Source of the DNA: CAG-177 sp003514385
GTDB lineage: Bacteria; Bacillota; Clostridia; Oscillospirales; Acutalibacteraceae
NCBI GenBank assembly: GCA_051920445.1
Contig: JBPPLN010000001.1
Location: 62,001 to 126,000, forward strand
Length of the DNA stretch: 64,000 bases
Direction of reading: 5' to 3'
Part shown: in pieces, positions 8,331 through 16,288 of the stretch
Numbering within the stretch: position 1 is the stretch's first letter
Layout: every line of letters begins with the position of its first letter
Program-made: the position numbers and the translations under genes
The notes under the pieces: model-generated
The model's input: the letters and a program-made list of their open reading frames with translations, nothing else
Databases searched by the model: none
What the model was told of the DNA's origin: nothing

Positions 8331-8359
8331 TTTATTTTCGCGGCGCATTATGGTATAAT
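8331..8359 (+). promoter_or_regulatory. Promoter of the PflX-like radical SAM gene
   Basis: TATAAT at 8354-8359 with a weak TTTATT 17 bases upstream (8331-8336). It supports a start at 8387 rather than the longer open frame from 8255, which would begin upstream of the promoter. Confidence 0.5.
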
Positions 8360-8386
8360 TGTCCGCAGAAAGGAATGAGACCCGTT

Positions 8387-9265
8387 ATGCTGTGTAATTT
8401 GTGCCCGCGACACTGCGGAGTTGACCGCGATGTTTCGCAGGGATATTGCATGAGCCCGAATATAATAAAGCTCGCGCGGGCGGCGCTGCATTTTTGGGAG
8501 GAGCCGTGCATCAGCGGCACAAAAGGCTCAGGCACAGTGTTCTTCTGCGGGTGCAATCTCAGGTGCGTGTATTGCCAGAACAGCGAGATAAGCGGTGGGG
8601 GAGCGGGCATCCCTATGAGCGACGAAGATGTTATGCGCACTTTTGACAGGCTCATTGAAAAGGGCGCGCATAATCTCAATCTCGTTACCCCGACTCATTA
8701 TGCGGATTCCGTGGCGCGGATACTCGAAAAATATCATTCGCCAGTGCCTATTGTGTATAACTGCGGCGGATATGAATCCGTGGAAACGCTCAAAATGCTG
8801 GAGGGTCTTGTTGATATATATCTGCCAGATTTCAAATATGCCGACGCGGCTCTTGCGGCTGAATATTCTCATGCACCGGACTATTTCAAGCGTGCGTCCG
8901 AGGCAATTAAAGAGATGAACAGACAGGTCGGAGTGCTCAAACTCGACTCCGACGGCATAGCCGAACGCGGTCTTATTATACGCCACCTTGTGCTTCCGGG
9001 AGCCGTTTCAAATACGAAAAAGGTGCTTCGCTGGATAAAGGAAAATCTTCCGGAGGGAACGGTAGTCAGCCTGATGAGTCAGTATACACCGTGCGCAAAA
9101 GCCGCGGAGCATCCGCCTCTTGACAGACGCATTTCGAAATACGAATATGAAATAGCGCTCGATGCAATGATAGACCTCGGCTTTGACAATGGCTATGTGC
9201 AGAGCCGCCGTTCGGCTCAGAAGGATTTTATTCCGGATTTTCAGTCCCATGAGGGACTCTTATAA
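8387..9265 (+). CDS. Radical SAM protein, PflX / COG1313 type
   Basis: 292 residues from the ATG at 8387 (MLCNLCPRHC). The radical-SAM motif CxxxCxxC is seen as CNLRCVYC at C56, C60 and C63. Four additional Cys (C3, C6, C10, C21) near the N-terminus are typical of this subfamily, which resembles pyruvate formate-lyase activating enzymes but has no settled substrate. AAAGGA lies 12 bases before the chosen start; an ATG at 8375 is too close to it. It is followed 28 bases later by proC. The family call is firm, the function is not known. Confidence 0.85.
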   Translation: MLCNLCPRHCGVDRDVSQGYCMSPNIIKLARAALHFWEEPCISGTKGSGTVFFCGCNLRCVYCQNSEISGGGAGIPMSDEDVMRTFDRLIEKGAHNLNLVTPTHYADSVARILEKYHSPVPIVYNCGGYESVETLKMLEGLVDIYLPDFKYADAALAAEYSHAPDYFKRASEAIKEMNRQVGVLKLDSDGIAERGLIIRHLVLPGAVSNTKKVLRWIKENLPEGTVVSLMSQYTPCAKAAEHPPLDRRISKYEYEIALDAMIDLGFDNGYVQSRRSAQKDFIPDFQSHEGLL

Positions 9266-9293
9266 ATATTGTTGACCGAAAGGGAGTTTTGAT

Positions 9294-10097
9294 ATGACAG
9301 GTTTTATCGGAGCGGGCAATATGGCAAATGCCATTATAAAAGGCATGGTGTCGTCCGGTGCGGCAGAGGGAAAAAATATAGCAGTCTATGATATTCACCC
9401 CGAAAAGCGCGAAAAGGCGGCTGCAGATTACGGAGTCAATGCGGTGTCAAGCCTTGAAGAACTTGTGAGCGGGTGCAGCGAGATAGTTGTTGCAATCAAG
9501 CCTTACGGCTTTGAAAAACTGCTCGGCGGACTTGATGCTCAGCTCAAAGAGCACGACCCGCTTATAATTTCCATAGCTGCGGGCAAGACTATCGAGACTA
9601 TTTCTTCGTATCTCAGCTATGAACCCGCACTTGTGCGCGTCATGCCGAATATAAACGCCACGATAGGCGCATCCATGAGCGCATACTGCGCGAACGGACG
9701 AGTCAGCGCGGAACAGAAAGTATTTGTTGCAAAACTGTGCTCGTCTATCGGTGAAGCGGTCGAACTCGACGAAAAGTTCTTCTCGGCCTTCGGCGTTATC
9801 GGCGGCGCGGCTCCCGCATTTGCATATATGTTCATCGACGAGCTTGCGCGCGGCGGAGTTAAAATAGGCATGAACAAACAGGTCGCGCTGAAAGTTGCGG
9901 CTCAGACCGTGCTCGGCAGCGCGAAGATGATAGCGGAGAGCGGGGAGCACCCCTATGCTCTTGTGGATAAAGTCTGTTCGCCCGGCGGAACCACTATCGA
10001 GGGCGTGGCGGCGCTCAATGAAAACGGATTTGCAAACGCTGTTATGCAGGCTGTGACGGCAACATACGAAAAGGATCTGAAACTCTCCGGCAAATAA
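9294..10097 (+). CDS. proC: Pyrroline-5-carboxylate reductase
   Basis: 267 residues, the usual length. The Rossmann motif GFIGAGNMANAII at residues 3-15 binds NAD(P)H, and the C-terminal segment VCSPGGTTIEGVAALNE is the family signature. It catalyses the last step of proline synthesis in the cytoplasm. An AAGGGAG ribosome site precedes the ATG by 7 bases. No proA or proB is nearby. Confidence 0.95.
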   Translation: MTGFIGAGNMANAIIKGMVSSGAAEGKNIAVYDIHPEKREKAAADYGVNAVSSLEELVSGCSEIVVAIKPYGFEKLLGGLDAQLKEHDPLIISIAAGKTIETISSYLSYEPALVRVMPNINATIGASMSAYCANGRVSAEQKVFVAKLCSSIGEAVELDEKFFSAFGVIGGAAPAFAYMFIDELARGGVKIGMNKQVALKVAAQTVLGSAKMIAESGEHPYALVDKVCSPGGTTIEGVAALNENGFANAVMQAVTATYEKDLKLSGK

Positions 10098-10144
10098 AAT
10101 GCGGAGAGGATGAATATATCAATAATTGTACGGAGGTATAAACA

Positions 10145-10972
10145 ATGGCATTACCGGTAGCACTTCAGCTCTACAGTGTCAGAGATGAGCTTGAAGCAGA
10201 TTTTGAGGGTACTATAGCAAAGGTCAAGGAGTTTGGCTATGACGGAGTCGAATTCGCGGGACTTTACGGCAAAAGTGCTGAGCAGGTCAAGAAGATACTT
10301 GCCGACGCAGGGCTCACTCCCGTTTCGGCTCATGTTCCGCTCGACGAACTGCTCTCAGATACGCAGGCGGTTGTTGCAACATATAAGGAAATAGGCTGCA
10401 AATATATTGCTGTGCCTTATCTTCCCGAGGACAGACGTCCCGGAACAGAGGGCTTTGACCGCACGATAGAGGACATAAAGAAGATTGCCGATGTCTGCAA
10501 TGAACAGGGCATTCAGCTTCTCTATCATAACCATGATTTCGAGTTCAAAAAGCTTGACGGCAAATACGCGCTCGATATTCTTTATTCCGATGTCACCGCC
10601 GACAGACTCCAGACCGAGATCGATACCTGCTGGGTCGGCGTCGCAGGCGAAGATCCCGCATCGTATGTTCTCAAATACAGCGGCAGAGCACCCGTTGTCC
10701 ACCTCAAGGATTACTATATGCAGGGCAAGGAGAAGCCGAAGAAGCTCTATGAACTTATCGGCATAGAAGATGACGGCGAGAGCGCATCAGAAGAGGCGTT
10801 CGGATTCAGACCTGTCGGCTACGGTGTTCAGAATATGCCCGCTATACTTGATGCATCCGTAAAAGCAGGCGCGGAGTGGGTAGTTGTCGAGCAGGACAGA
10901 CCCGCACCCGGAGACACTCCCATTAACTCAGTAAAGCTCAGCCGCGAGTACCTCAAAACACTCGGCTGGTAA
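10145..10972 (+). CDS. Sugar phosphate isomerase/epimerase (xylose-isomerase-like TIM barrel)
   Basis: 275 residues with the AP-endonuclease-2/xylose-isomerase-like barrel. Likely metal ligands lie in GVEFAG, YHNHDFEF, TEIDTCWV and VHLKDY. Relatives act on inosose, hydroxypyruvate or keto-sugars, so the exact reaction cannot be assigned. CGGAGG lies 6 bases before the ATG. The alpha-glucosidase gene begins 29 bases downstream, which suggests a shared role in carbohydrate breakdown. Confidence 0.85.
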   Translation: MALPVALQLYSVRDELEADFEGTIAKVKEFGYDGVEFAGLYGKSAEQVKKILADAGLTPVSAHVPLDELLSDTQAVVATYKEIGCKYIAVPYLPEDRRPGTEGFDRTIEDIKKIADVCNEQGIQLLYHNHDFEFKKLDGKYALDILYSDVTADRLQTEIDTCWVGVAGEDPASYVLKYSGRAPVVHLKDYYMQGKEKPKKLYELIGIEDDGESASEEAFGFRPVGYGVQNMPAILDASVKAGAEWVVVEQDRPAPGDTPINSVKLSREYLKTLGW

Positions 10973-11001
10973 AATAATCAAAAGAAAGAAGGTAACGGAA
11001 C

Positions 11002-12675
11002 ATGAGCACCAATAAGTGCTGGTATAAAGAGATGGCAGTATACCAGATTTGGCCGCGAAGCTTTTGCGACGGAAACGGCGACGGCATCGGCGATATCAAG
11101 GGTATCATGTCAAAGCTCGATTACATAAAAAGCCTCGGCGTTGACGCTATCTGGTTCTCGCCGCTCTATAAGTCTCCTCAGGAGGATATGGGCTACGATA
11201 TAGCCGACTACAAGGATATCGCTGAGGAGTATGGCACGCTTGACGAGTTCAAAGAGCTGCTCGAAGCTATTCATGCAAGAGGCATGAAGGTTATAATGGA
11301 TCTCGTTATAAACCATACCTCAAATCAGCATAAGTGGTTCCTTGAGAGCATGAAGAGCAAGGATAACCCATATCACGACTATTATTTCTGGCGCGACGGC
11401 AAGAAGGGCGGCAAGAAGCCCCCGAATAACTGGCTTTCGACTTTCTCAGGTCCCGCATGGAAATATAACGAAGATCTCAATCAGTATTATCTCCATCTCT
11501 TTGCTGAGGGTCAGCCCGATCTCAATATGGATAACCCCAAGGTTCGCGAAGAGATAAAAGATATCATGCGCTTCTGGCTCGACATGGGCGTTGACGGCTT
11601 CAGAGAGGATGTTATCACGTTTATATCCAAAGCCGAAGGTCTGCCGAACGGATTCCCGCTGCCTGTTGCTACGGGTATTGAGCATTACAAGAGCGGGCCG
11701 CATCTTCAGGAATATCTCGGTGAGTTCAGAAAGGTGCTCGATGAATATGACTGCATGACAGTCGGCGAAGCGCCCATGATGACTCCCAAGACCGCGATGA
11801 AATTCATCGAGGAAAACAAGGATCAGAAGCTCAATATGATGTTCCACTTCCAGCATATGGAGGCGGACTGCCTGTTCTACAGCTGGATAAGAGCGCCGTT
11901 CAGCCTCAAAAAGCTCAAGAACGTCTATAACAACTGGCAGACAAAGCTCTACGGCAAGGCATGGAATACACTCTATATCGAGAACCACGATCAGCCGCGT
12001 ATCATAAACAGATACGGCAGCCTCAAATACAGAGTCGAGAGCGGCAAGATGCTTGCGACGATGTATATCTGCCAGAGCGGCACTCCGTTCATATATCAGG
12101 GTCAGGAGATCGGTATGGTCAATATCGGTCTGCCGGAGATTGAGATGTATGAGGATGTCTCGACCCAGAACGCCTATCACACCATGCGCCATCTCGGCTT
12201 CACGCACAACATGGTCATGAAAGTCGCAAAGTATGCGTCGCGTGACAATGCGAGAACGCCCGTCCAGTGGAGCGCAGAGAAAAATGCCGGCTTCACCACC
12301 GCCGATAAGCCTTGGTTCTATATCAACGATAACTACAAAGAGATAAATGTTGAGGCGGCAGAGAATGATGAGAACTCTATTCTCAATTATTACAGAAAGC
12401 TTCTCAAACTCCGTAAGGAGAATCCAATTATCATTTACGGCGATTTCAAGATGTACAATAAGCTCAGCAGAAAGCTTTTCGTCTACGAGCGCAGCTATGA
12501 GGGACAGAGAATGCTTGTTATCAACTCGTTCTCCGAGAAGCCCGTGAAGTTCAAAGCTCCCGCAGATTTCGATATCACGAAGTCGGATCTGCTTATCTCA
12601 AACTACGACTGCAAAGATAAGTCGAATGCTTTCACGCTTCGCCCCTATGAGTCGAGAGTATATCTCATAAAGTAA
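11002..12675 (+). CDS. GH13 alpha-glucosidase / oligo-1,6-glucosidase
   Basis: 557 residues without signal peptide, so it works on imported oligosaccharides in the cytoplasm. The alpha-amylase fold motifs are present: DLVINHTS (region I), VDGFREDVI with the nucleophile Asp (region II), TVGEAP with the acid/base Glu (region III) and ENHDQPR (region IV). The QPDLN segment is typical of the GH13 oligo-1,6-glucosidase/trehalose-6-phosphate hydrolase group. Region II reads FRED rather than the common FRMD. Isomaltose-type substrates are the best guess; trehalose-6-phosphate cannot be excluded. Confidence 0.88.
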   Translation: MSTNKCWYKEMAVYQIWPRSFCDGNGDGIGDIKGIMSKLDYIKSLGVDAIWFSPLYKSPQEDMGYDIADYKDIAEEYGTLDEFKELLEAIHARGMKVIMDLVINHTSNQHKWFLESMKSKDNPYHDYYFWRDGKKGGKKPPNNWLSTFSGPAWKYNEDLNQYYLHLFAEGQPDLNMDNPKVREEIKDIMRFWLDMGVDGFREDVITFISKAEGLPNGFPLPVATGIEHYKSGPHLQEYLGEFRKVLDEYDCMTVGEAPMMTPKTAMKFIEENKDQKLNMMFHFQHMEADCLFYSWIRAPFSLKKLKNVYNNWQTKLYGKAWNTLYIENHDQPRIINRYGSLKYRVESGKMLATMYICQSGTPFIYQGQEIGMVNIGLPEIEMYEDVSTQNAYHTMRHLGFTHNMVMKVAKYASRDNARTPVQWSAEKNAGFTTADKPWFYINDNYKEINVEAAENDENSILNYYRKLLKLRKENPIIIYGDFKMYNKLSRKLFVYERSYEGQRMLVINSFSEKPVKFKAPADFDITKSDLLISNYDCKDKSNAFTLRPYESRVYLIK

Positions 12676-12680
12676 TTTAA

Positions 12681-12720
12681 AAAGTCCGCTGTCTGAAATA
12701 TGACAGCGGACTTTCGCTTT
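12681..12720. terminator. Bidirectional terminator between the alpha-glucosidase and the radical SAM gene
   Basis: Arms 12681-12693 and 12702-12714 form a perfect 13-base stem with an 8-base loop. T-rich sequence follows in both directions: CTTTTGATTT on plus, TTTAAATT on minus. Genes converge on it from both sides. Confidence 0.85.
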
Positions 12721-12728
12721 TGATTTAT

Positions 12729-13334
12729 TTAATTTTCTTTGGCTCTTACGCGCAGTGGAATTTCCATCTTGTCGGCGAGCGCCTGACATTCTGCTATCTC
12801 TTCCGGGCTGATAACATCGACTACCGAGAACTTGACCGTTTTGATATATTTCTTGCATTCTTCGGCAAATCTAAGAATTTCTTCAAAAGAGTCGACGCCG
12901 AATTTCGGTCTCGATATCTCGTTGTAGCGCTCTGCGTTCGGGGCGTTGAGGCTTATTGAGACAGTGTCGGTGAATTCGGCGATTGCGGGAATGGTGTCTT
13001 TTTTGTTTATAAGATTTCCCAGCCCGTTCGTGTTGATGCGTATCTTTATGCCGGGATATTTGCTCTTGAGGAGCCTGCCCGCGATAACAAGATTGTCAAA
13101 AGCGCAAAGCGGCTCGCCGTATCCGCAGAATGTGACCTCGGGAAAATCGGAAAAGTCAAACTCTTCGATAGCCTTTGTGATTTCTTCAGCAGTTGGATCT
13201 GTCTTGTGCCAAAGTGTGTGTGCCGAACCGAGCCCGTCTCCGTTTGAGCGAATGCAGAATGTGCATCTGCAGGGGCAGCGGTTGGTTATGTTGAGATAAA
13301 CTTTGCCTCTGTAAGTATAAACTATGTCAGCCAA
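12729..13334 (-). CDS. Small radical SAM protein, TatD-associated type
   Basis: 201 residues starting MADIVYTYRGKVYLNITNRC. The radical-SAM cluster motif is C20-C24-C27 (CPCRCTFC), and FCGYGEPL is the glycine-rich SAM-binding turn. It closely resembles the short radical SAM family usually found beside tatD; no tatD is here. It lies 13 bases after an ECF S component gene and shares its transcript. It lacks SPASM or other auxiliary-cluster cysteines, so a small-molecule or RNA-linked substrate is possible; the reaction is unknown. Confidence 0.85.
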   Translation of the reverse strand: MADIVYTYRGKVYLNITNRCPCRCTFCIRSNGDGLGSAHTLWHKTDPTAEEITKAIEEFDFSDFPEVTFCGYGEPLCAFDNLVIAGRLLKSKYPGIKIRINTNGLGNLINKKDTIPAIAEFTDTVSISLNAPNAERYNEISRPKFGVDSFEEILRFAEECKKYIKTVKFSVVDVISPEEIAECQALADKMEIPLRVRAKEN

Positions 13335-13347
13335 AATGAAAGCCTCC

Positions 13348-13857
13348 TTATTTGAGAACCTTTTTCTTGAATCCGGCGGCGTCGAGCGCGAGACCGAAGA
13401 TTACATATATAGCGGCGTTCGCGGCGACCTGTATAACATTGGGTATGACTGCTGCGAACGCGCCCCATGCGCCGAAAAGTATTCTGTCGGCGAGATAGTA
13501 GCCGACGCAGGTGACTATAAGCGCGGGGATAAGCGCGATGAGATTGCGTGCGTTGATTATCTTGTCTTTCTTTGAAGTGAACGGCAAAACAATGAGCGAC
13601 TTTATTATCACAGTTGCAATGACCCATATAGGCGCGGTCAGCGCGTCGGCGAGTCCTGCGCCGACTGCTGCGGCTGCTATCGCGTAGGGCAGGGGCAGGA
13701 GAGATGCCGCGAGGAAAATGAACGAGTCGCCGAGGTGTATATATCCGTTACCTGTCGGAATGTGAAGAACATATGCGGTAACGACGGTTATTATAGCTGC
13801 AAAAAGTGCTGCCATAACGACATAAATGAGCTGTTTGTTTGCTTTTTTCTTTGCCAT
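13348..13857 (-). CDS. ECF transporter S component, substrate unknown
   Basis: 169 residues with five to six membrane segments. The stretch GNGYIHLGDSFIFLAASLLP followed by an Ala-rich helix matches the ECF S-component superfamily that binds vitamins or their precursors. The downstream partner 13 bases away is a small radical SAM protein. I recall that such pairs recur in Firmicutes, but their ligand is not established. No riboswitch was recognised upstream. Confidence 0.8.
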   Translation of the reverse strand: MAKKKANKQLIYVVMAALFAAIITVVTAYVLHIPTGNGYIHLGDSFIFLAASLLPLPYAIAAAAVGAGLADALTAPIWVIATVIIKSLIVLPFTSKKDKIINARNLIALIPALIVTCVGYYLADRILFGAWGAFAAVIPNVIQVAANAAIYVIFGLALDAAGFKKKVLK

Positions 13858-14064
13858 GGTTTAGCTCTCCCGGGTTTGATATTACATTGATACTAACACC
13901 ATAAAAGCGTTTTTAATTTGCCGAACGGAAATACGACAATAAAAAATCAGAAAATCGTCATAAAGCCTAAAATTTATATGAATACTGGGCATAAATCGAA
14001 AAAATTAGCACATGGTTCCAGCCGCCGAGTTTATGGATTTTTTGTGAATTGTTATGCGCGGGTG

Positions 14065-14094
14065 TTGAAAAGCTTATATAATATATGATATAAT
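14065..14094 (+). promoter_or_regulatory. Promoter of the lipoprotein/two-component operon
   Basis: TTGAAA (14065-14070) and TATAAT (14089-14094) are 18 bases apart, 43 bases before the TTG start at 14138. A second TATAAT (14077-14082) overlaps. The remainder of the spacer 13858-14064 is AT-rich and shows no recognisable element. Confidence 0.65.
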
Positions 14095-14137
14095 ATCACG
14101 ATGAAAAATAAGGCTTTTGCGGAAAGGAGAATGGCTC

Positions 14138-15556
14138 TTGAAAAGACGGCTGGCGGCGCTGATACTTGTGCTTTGCCTGCTCGCGCTGGCTTTTAACGGA
14201 TGCAGCGGCACGAAGATGAAATCGCCCACGGGACTTATGCGTCCTCCGCTTTCGGCGGGCGTTGACAGCGAACTTAAAAGTGCATTCCTTTCTGCCGCGA
14301 CCGGCAAGGGAAAGGCGGCGTCCGCGTCCGAAATTTCTCTGATATCTCCGCTTTCTGGAGATCACCGTTCTGCCTTCGTGCTTCACGATATAGATAACGA
14401 TGGGGTCAATGAGGCTCTTGTGTTTTATAAGCTCGAAAGCGAACCGTCAAAAGAGCATATGAATGTGCTCGACAATGTCAACGGCAAGTGGGTCTCTGTA
14501 AATGACTTTTCGGGTACGGGTACGGGTGTCAACTTCGTCAGCTTCGTGCAGATGACGGAAACGGGATGCCCTGCGATACTGGTTTCGCAGAGCCTATATG
14601 AAAACGACGCAAGCAAAATACTCTCGGTCTATGTCTGTACTGGAAACGAAGAAAAGCTTACGGTGAAGAATGTCTGCACCGAGGTGTATTCTATTATGGA
14701 GAATGTCGATGTTGATTCTGATGGTCTGCTTGACATATTCCTCATTCAGCAGGATTTGACAAATAACAATTCACCGCGATCGACAGCAAAAGTATTCAAG
14801 ATGAACGCCTCGGGCACTCTCGATGAGTTCGGTACCGCAAAGCTCGACGGCGGAATCAGCAAATATTGCTCGATTCAGACGGACAAAGTCAGTCCCTCAT
14901 CGCCTCTTAGAATATATGTCGACGCTATAAAAGGCGAAGATCATGCGATAACCGAAGTACTCTTCTGGAGCGCTTCGAGCAAATCGCTAGTGACCCCGAT
15001 GTTCAGCCTCGATACGCAGTCAAATATGTTTACGGCGCGCTCGGAACTGCTCGCTTCGCAGGATTATGACGGAGACGGAATAATAGAAATACCGAGCCAG
15101 CGCCCGCTGCTCGGCAGTCGAAAATACGAATCTCCAAAGAATATGTATGAGCAGATGAATGTTACAAGCTGGATTGAAGTGCGTTCATCGAAGGACTTTG
15201 AATTTACCGAGACGCTCGTCAACGCAAGCGATTCGTATATACTCGATCTCAAACCGCTTGAAAATATCATGGGTGAGTTCACCGTGTATTCCTACAGCAA
15301 TACGCATACATGGATATTTAAAGAATACAGCGCAAGGTACGAGACTGCCGGCGATGACCTTTTTGCTATAATCTGCACAACAAAAGACAGTGCAAACAAA
15401 AAGGGCGTGAAATCTGAAAACTATCTTATAGAGAACGATGACGGAACGGTCGTTTATTTTGAATCCCGCGAAAAGGGTGCAAAGGCAGGAATAACCGTTA
15501 AATCAATAGAACCGTACATCAAGATATTCAAGGATAAGGAGTTGACAGCAAAATGA
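14138..15556 (+). CDS. Lipoprotein with FG-GAP/VCBS-like DxDxDG repeats
   Basis: 472 residues from a TTG at 14138 set by AAAGGAG 8 bases upstream. A lipoprotein signal ends in FNGC with the lipidated Cys at 22. At least three Asp-rich loops, DIDNDGVNE, DVDSDGLLD and DYDGDGIIE, look like calcium-binding FG-GAP/VCBS propeller repeats, so it probably folds as a surface beta-propeller. The stop codon overlaps the start of the response regulator gene (ATGA), which ties its translation to the two-component system. It may be a sensor accessory or a target; direct function is unknown. Confidence 0.8.
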   Translation: MKRRLAALILVLCLLALAFNGCSGTKMKSPTGLMRPPLSAGVDSELKSAFLSAATGKGKAASASEISLISPLSGDHRSAFVLHDIDNDGVNEALVFYKLESEPSKEHMNVLDNVNGKWVSVNDFSGTGTGVNFVSFVQMTETGCPAILVSQSLYENDASKILSVYVCTGNEEKLTVKNVCTEVYSIMENVDVDSDGLLDIFLIQQDLTNNNSPRSTAKVFKMNASGTLDEFGTAKLDGGISKYCSIQTDKVSPSSPLRIYVDAIKGEDHAITEVLFWSASSKSLVTPMFSLDTQSNMFTARSELLASQDYDGDGIIEIPSQRPLLGSRKYESPKNMYEQMNVTSWIEVRSSKDFEFTETLVNASDSYILDLKPLENIMGEFTVYSYSNTHTWIFKEYSARYETAGDDLFAIICTTKDSANKKGVKSENYLIENDDGTVVYFESREKGAKAGITVKSIEPYIKIFKDKELTAK

Positions 15557-16254
15557 AAAAAGTTCTCGTAGCCGAGGATGAGTCTTCAATCAGAGAGTTT
15601 GTGGTTATCAACCTCAAGAGAAACGGCTATGATGTTGTCGAAGCGGCGGACGGCGCTCAGGCTATTGAAAAATACAAAGCCTGTAACGGCGATATCGATG
15701 TTGCCATCCTTGATATAATGATGCCGTATGTCGACGGACTTGAGGTCTGCAAGCAGCTGCGCGCGATGAACGCAAACCTCGGCATAATAATGCTGACCGC
15801 CAAGACTCAGGAGATGGACAAAGTTTCAGGACTGCTCATAGGCGCAGACGACTATGTCACAAAGCCGTTTTCGCCGTCTGAGCTTATGGCTCGCGTCGAT
15901 GTGCTCTATCGCCGCGTAGAGATGAGCGCCGGGCTTGCGGACAGTTCCCATGCGAATGTTATAACCTCCGGCGAGTTTGAGCTCAATATGAGAAACAGGA
16001 CGCTTACCAAGAATGGTATCCCGATAGAACTCACACAGGTCGAGTTCCAGATAATGGAATACTTTTTCACCAACCAGGACGCGGCGCTTTCGAGAACGGA
16101 TATCCTTGAAAAAGTCTGGGGCAGCGACTACTTCGGCGAAGAGAAGATAGTCGATGTCAACATACGCAGACTGCGAATGAAAGTCGAGGACAATCCGTCC
16201 GCACCCAAGCATCTGCTGACGATGTGGGGCGTCGGATACAAATGGATAGCTTGA
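15553..16254 (+). CDS. OmpR/PhoB-family response regulator
   Basis: 233 residues. The receiver domain has the acidic pocket (E8, D9), phospho-acceptor D54 and the conserved Lys in DDYVTKPF. A winged-helix DNA-binding domain follows from about residue 135 to the end (TLTKNGIPIELT, VWGSDYFGEEKIVDVNIRRLR). It is phosphorylated by the kinase encoded 34 bases downstream and regulates transcription; targets are unknown but may include its own operon. Confidence 0.93.
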   Translation: MKKVLVAEDESSIREFVVINLKRNGYDVVEAADGAQAIEKYKACNGDIDVAILDIMMPYVDGLEVCKQLRAMNANLGIIMLTAKTQEMDKVSGLLIGADDYVTKPFSPSELMARVDVLYRRVEMSAGLADSSHANVITSGEFELNMRNRTLTKNGIPIELTQVEFQIMEYFFTNQDAALSRTDILEKVWGSDYFGEEKIVDVNIRRLRMKVEDNPSAPKHLLTMWGVGYKWIA

Positions 16255-16288
16255 ATTAATTTAAAAAACACGAAAGGGGGCAGGCAAA

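Noticed and set aside
8255..8386. Longer N-terminus for the radical SAM protein
   Set aside because: This stretch contains the -10 element of its promoter and encodes no family-typical sequence; homologues start near MLCNLCPR.
10084..10108. CTCTCCG/CGGAGAG hairpin at the proC stop
   Set aside because: Only 7 base pairs with an 11-base loop and no T-tract, so I do not call it a terminator.
13858..14064. Possible riboswitch between the ECF S component and the lipoprotein operon
   Set aside because: The spacer is AT-rich and I found no recognisable conserved aptamer sequence or terminator pair; an RNA-family covariance search would be needed to say more.
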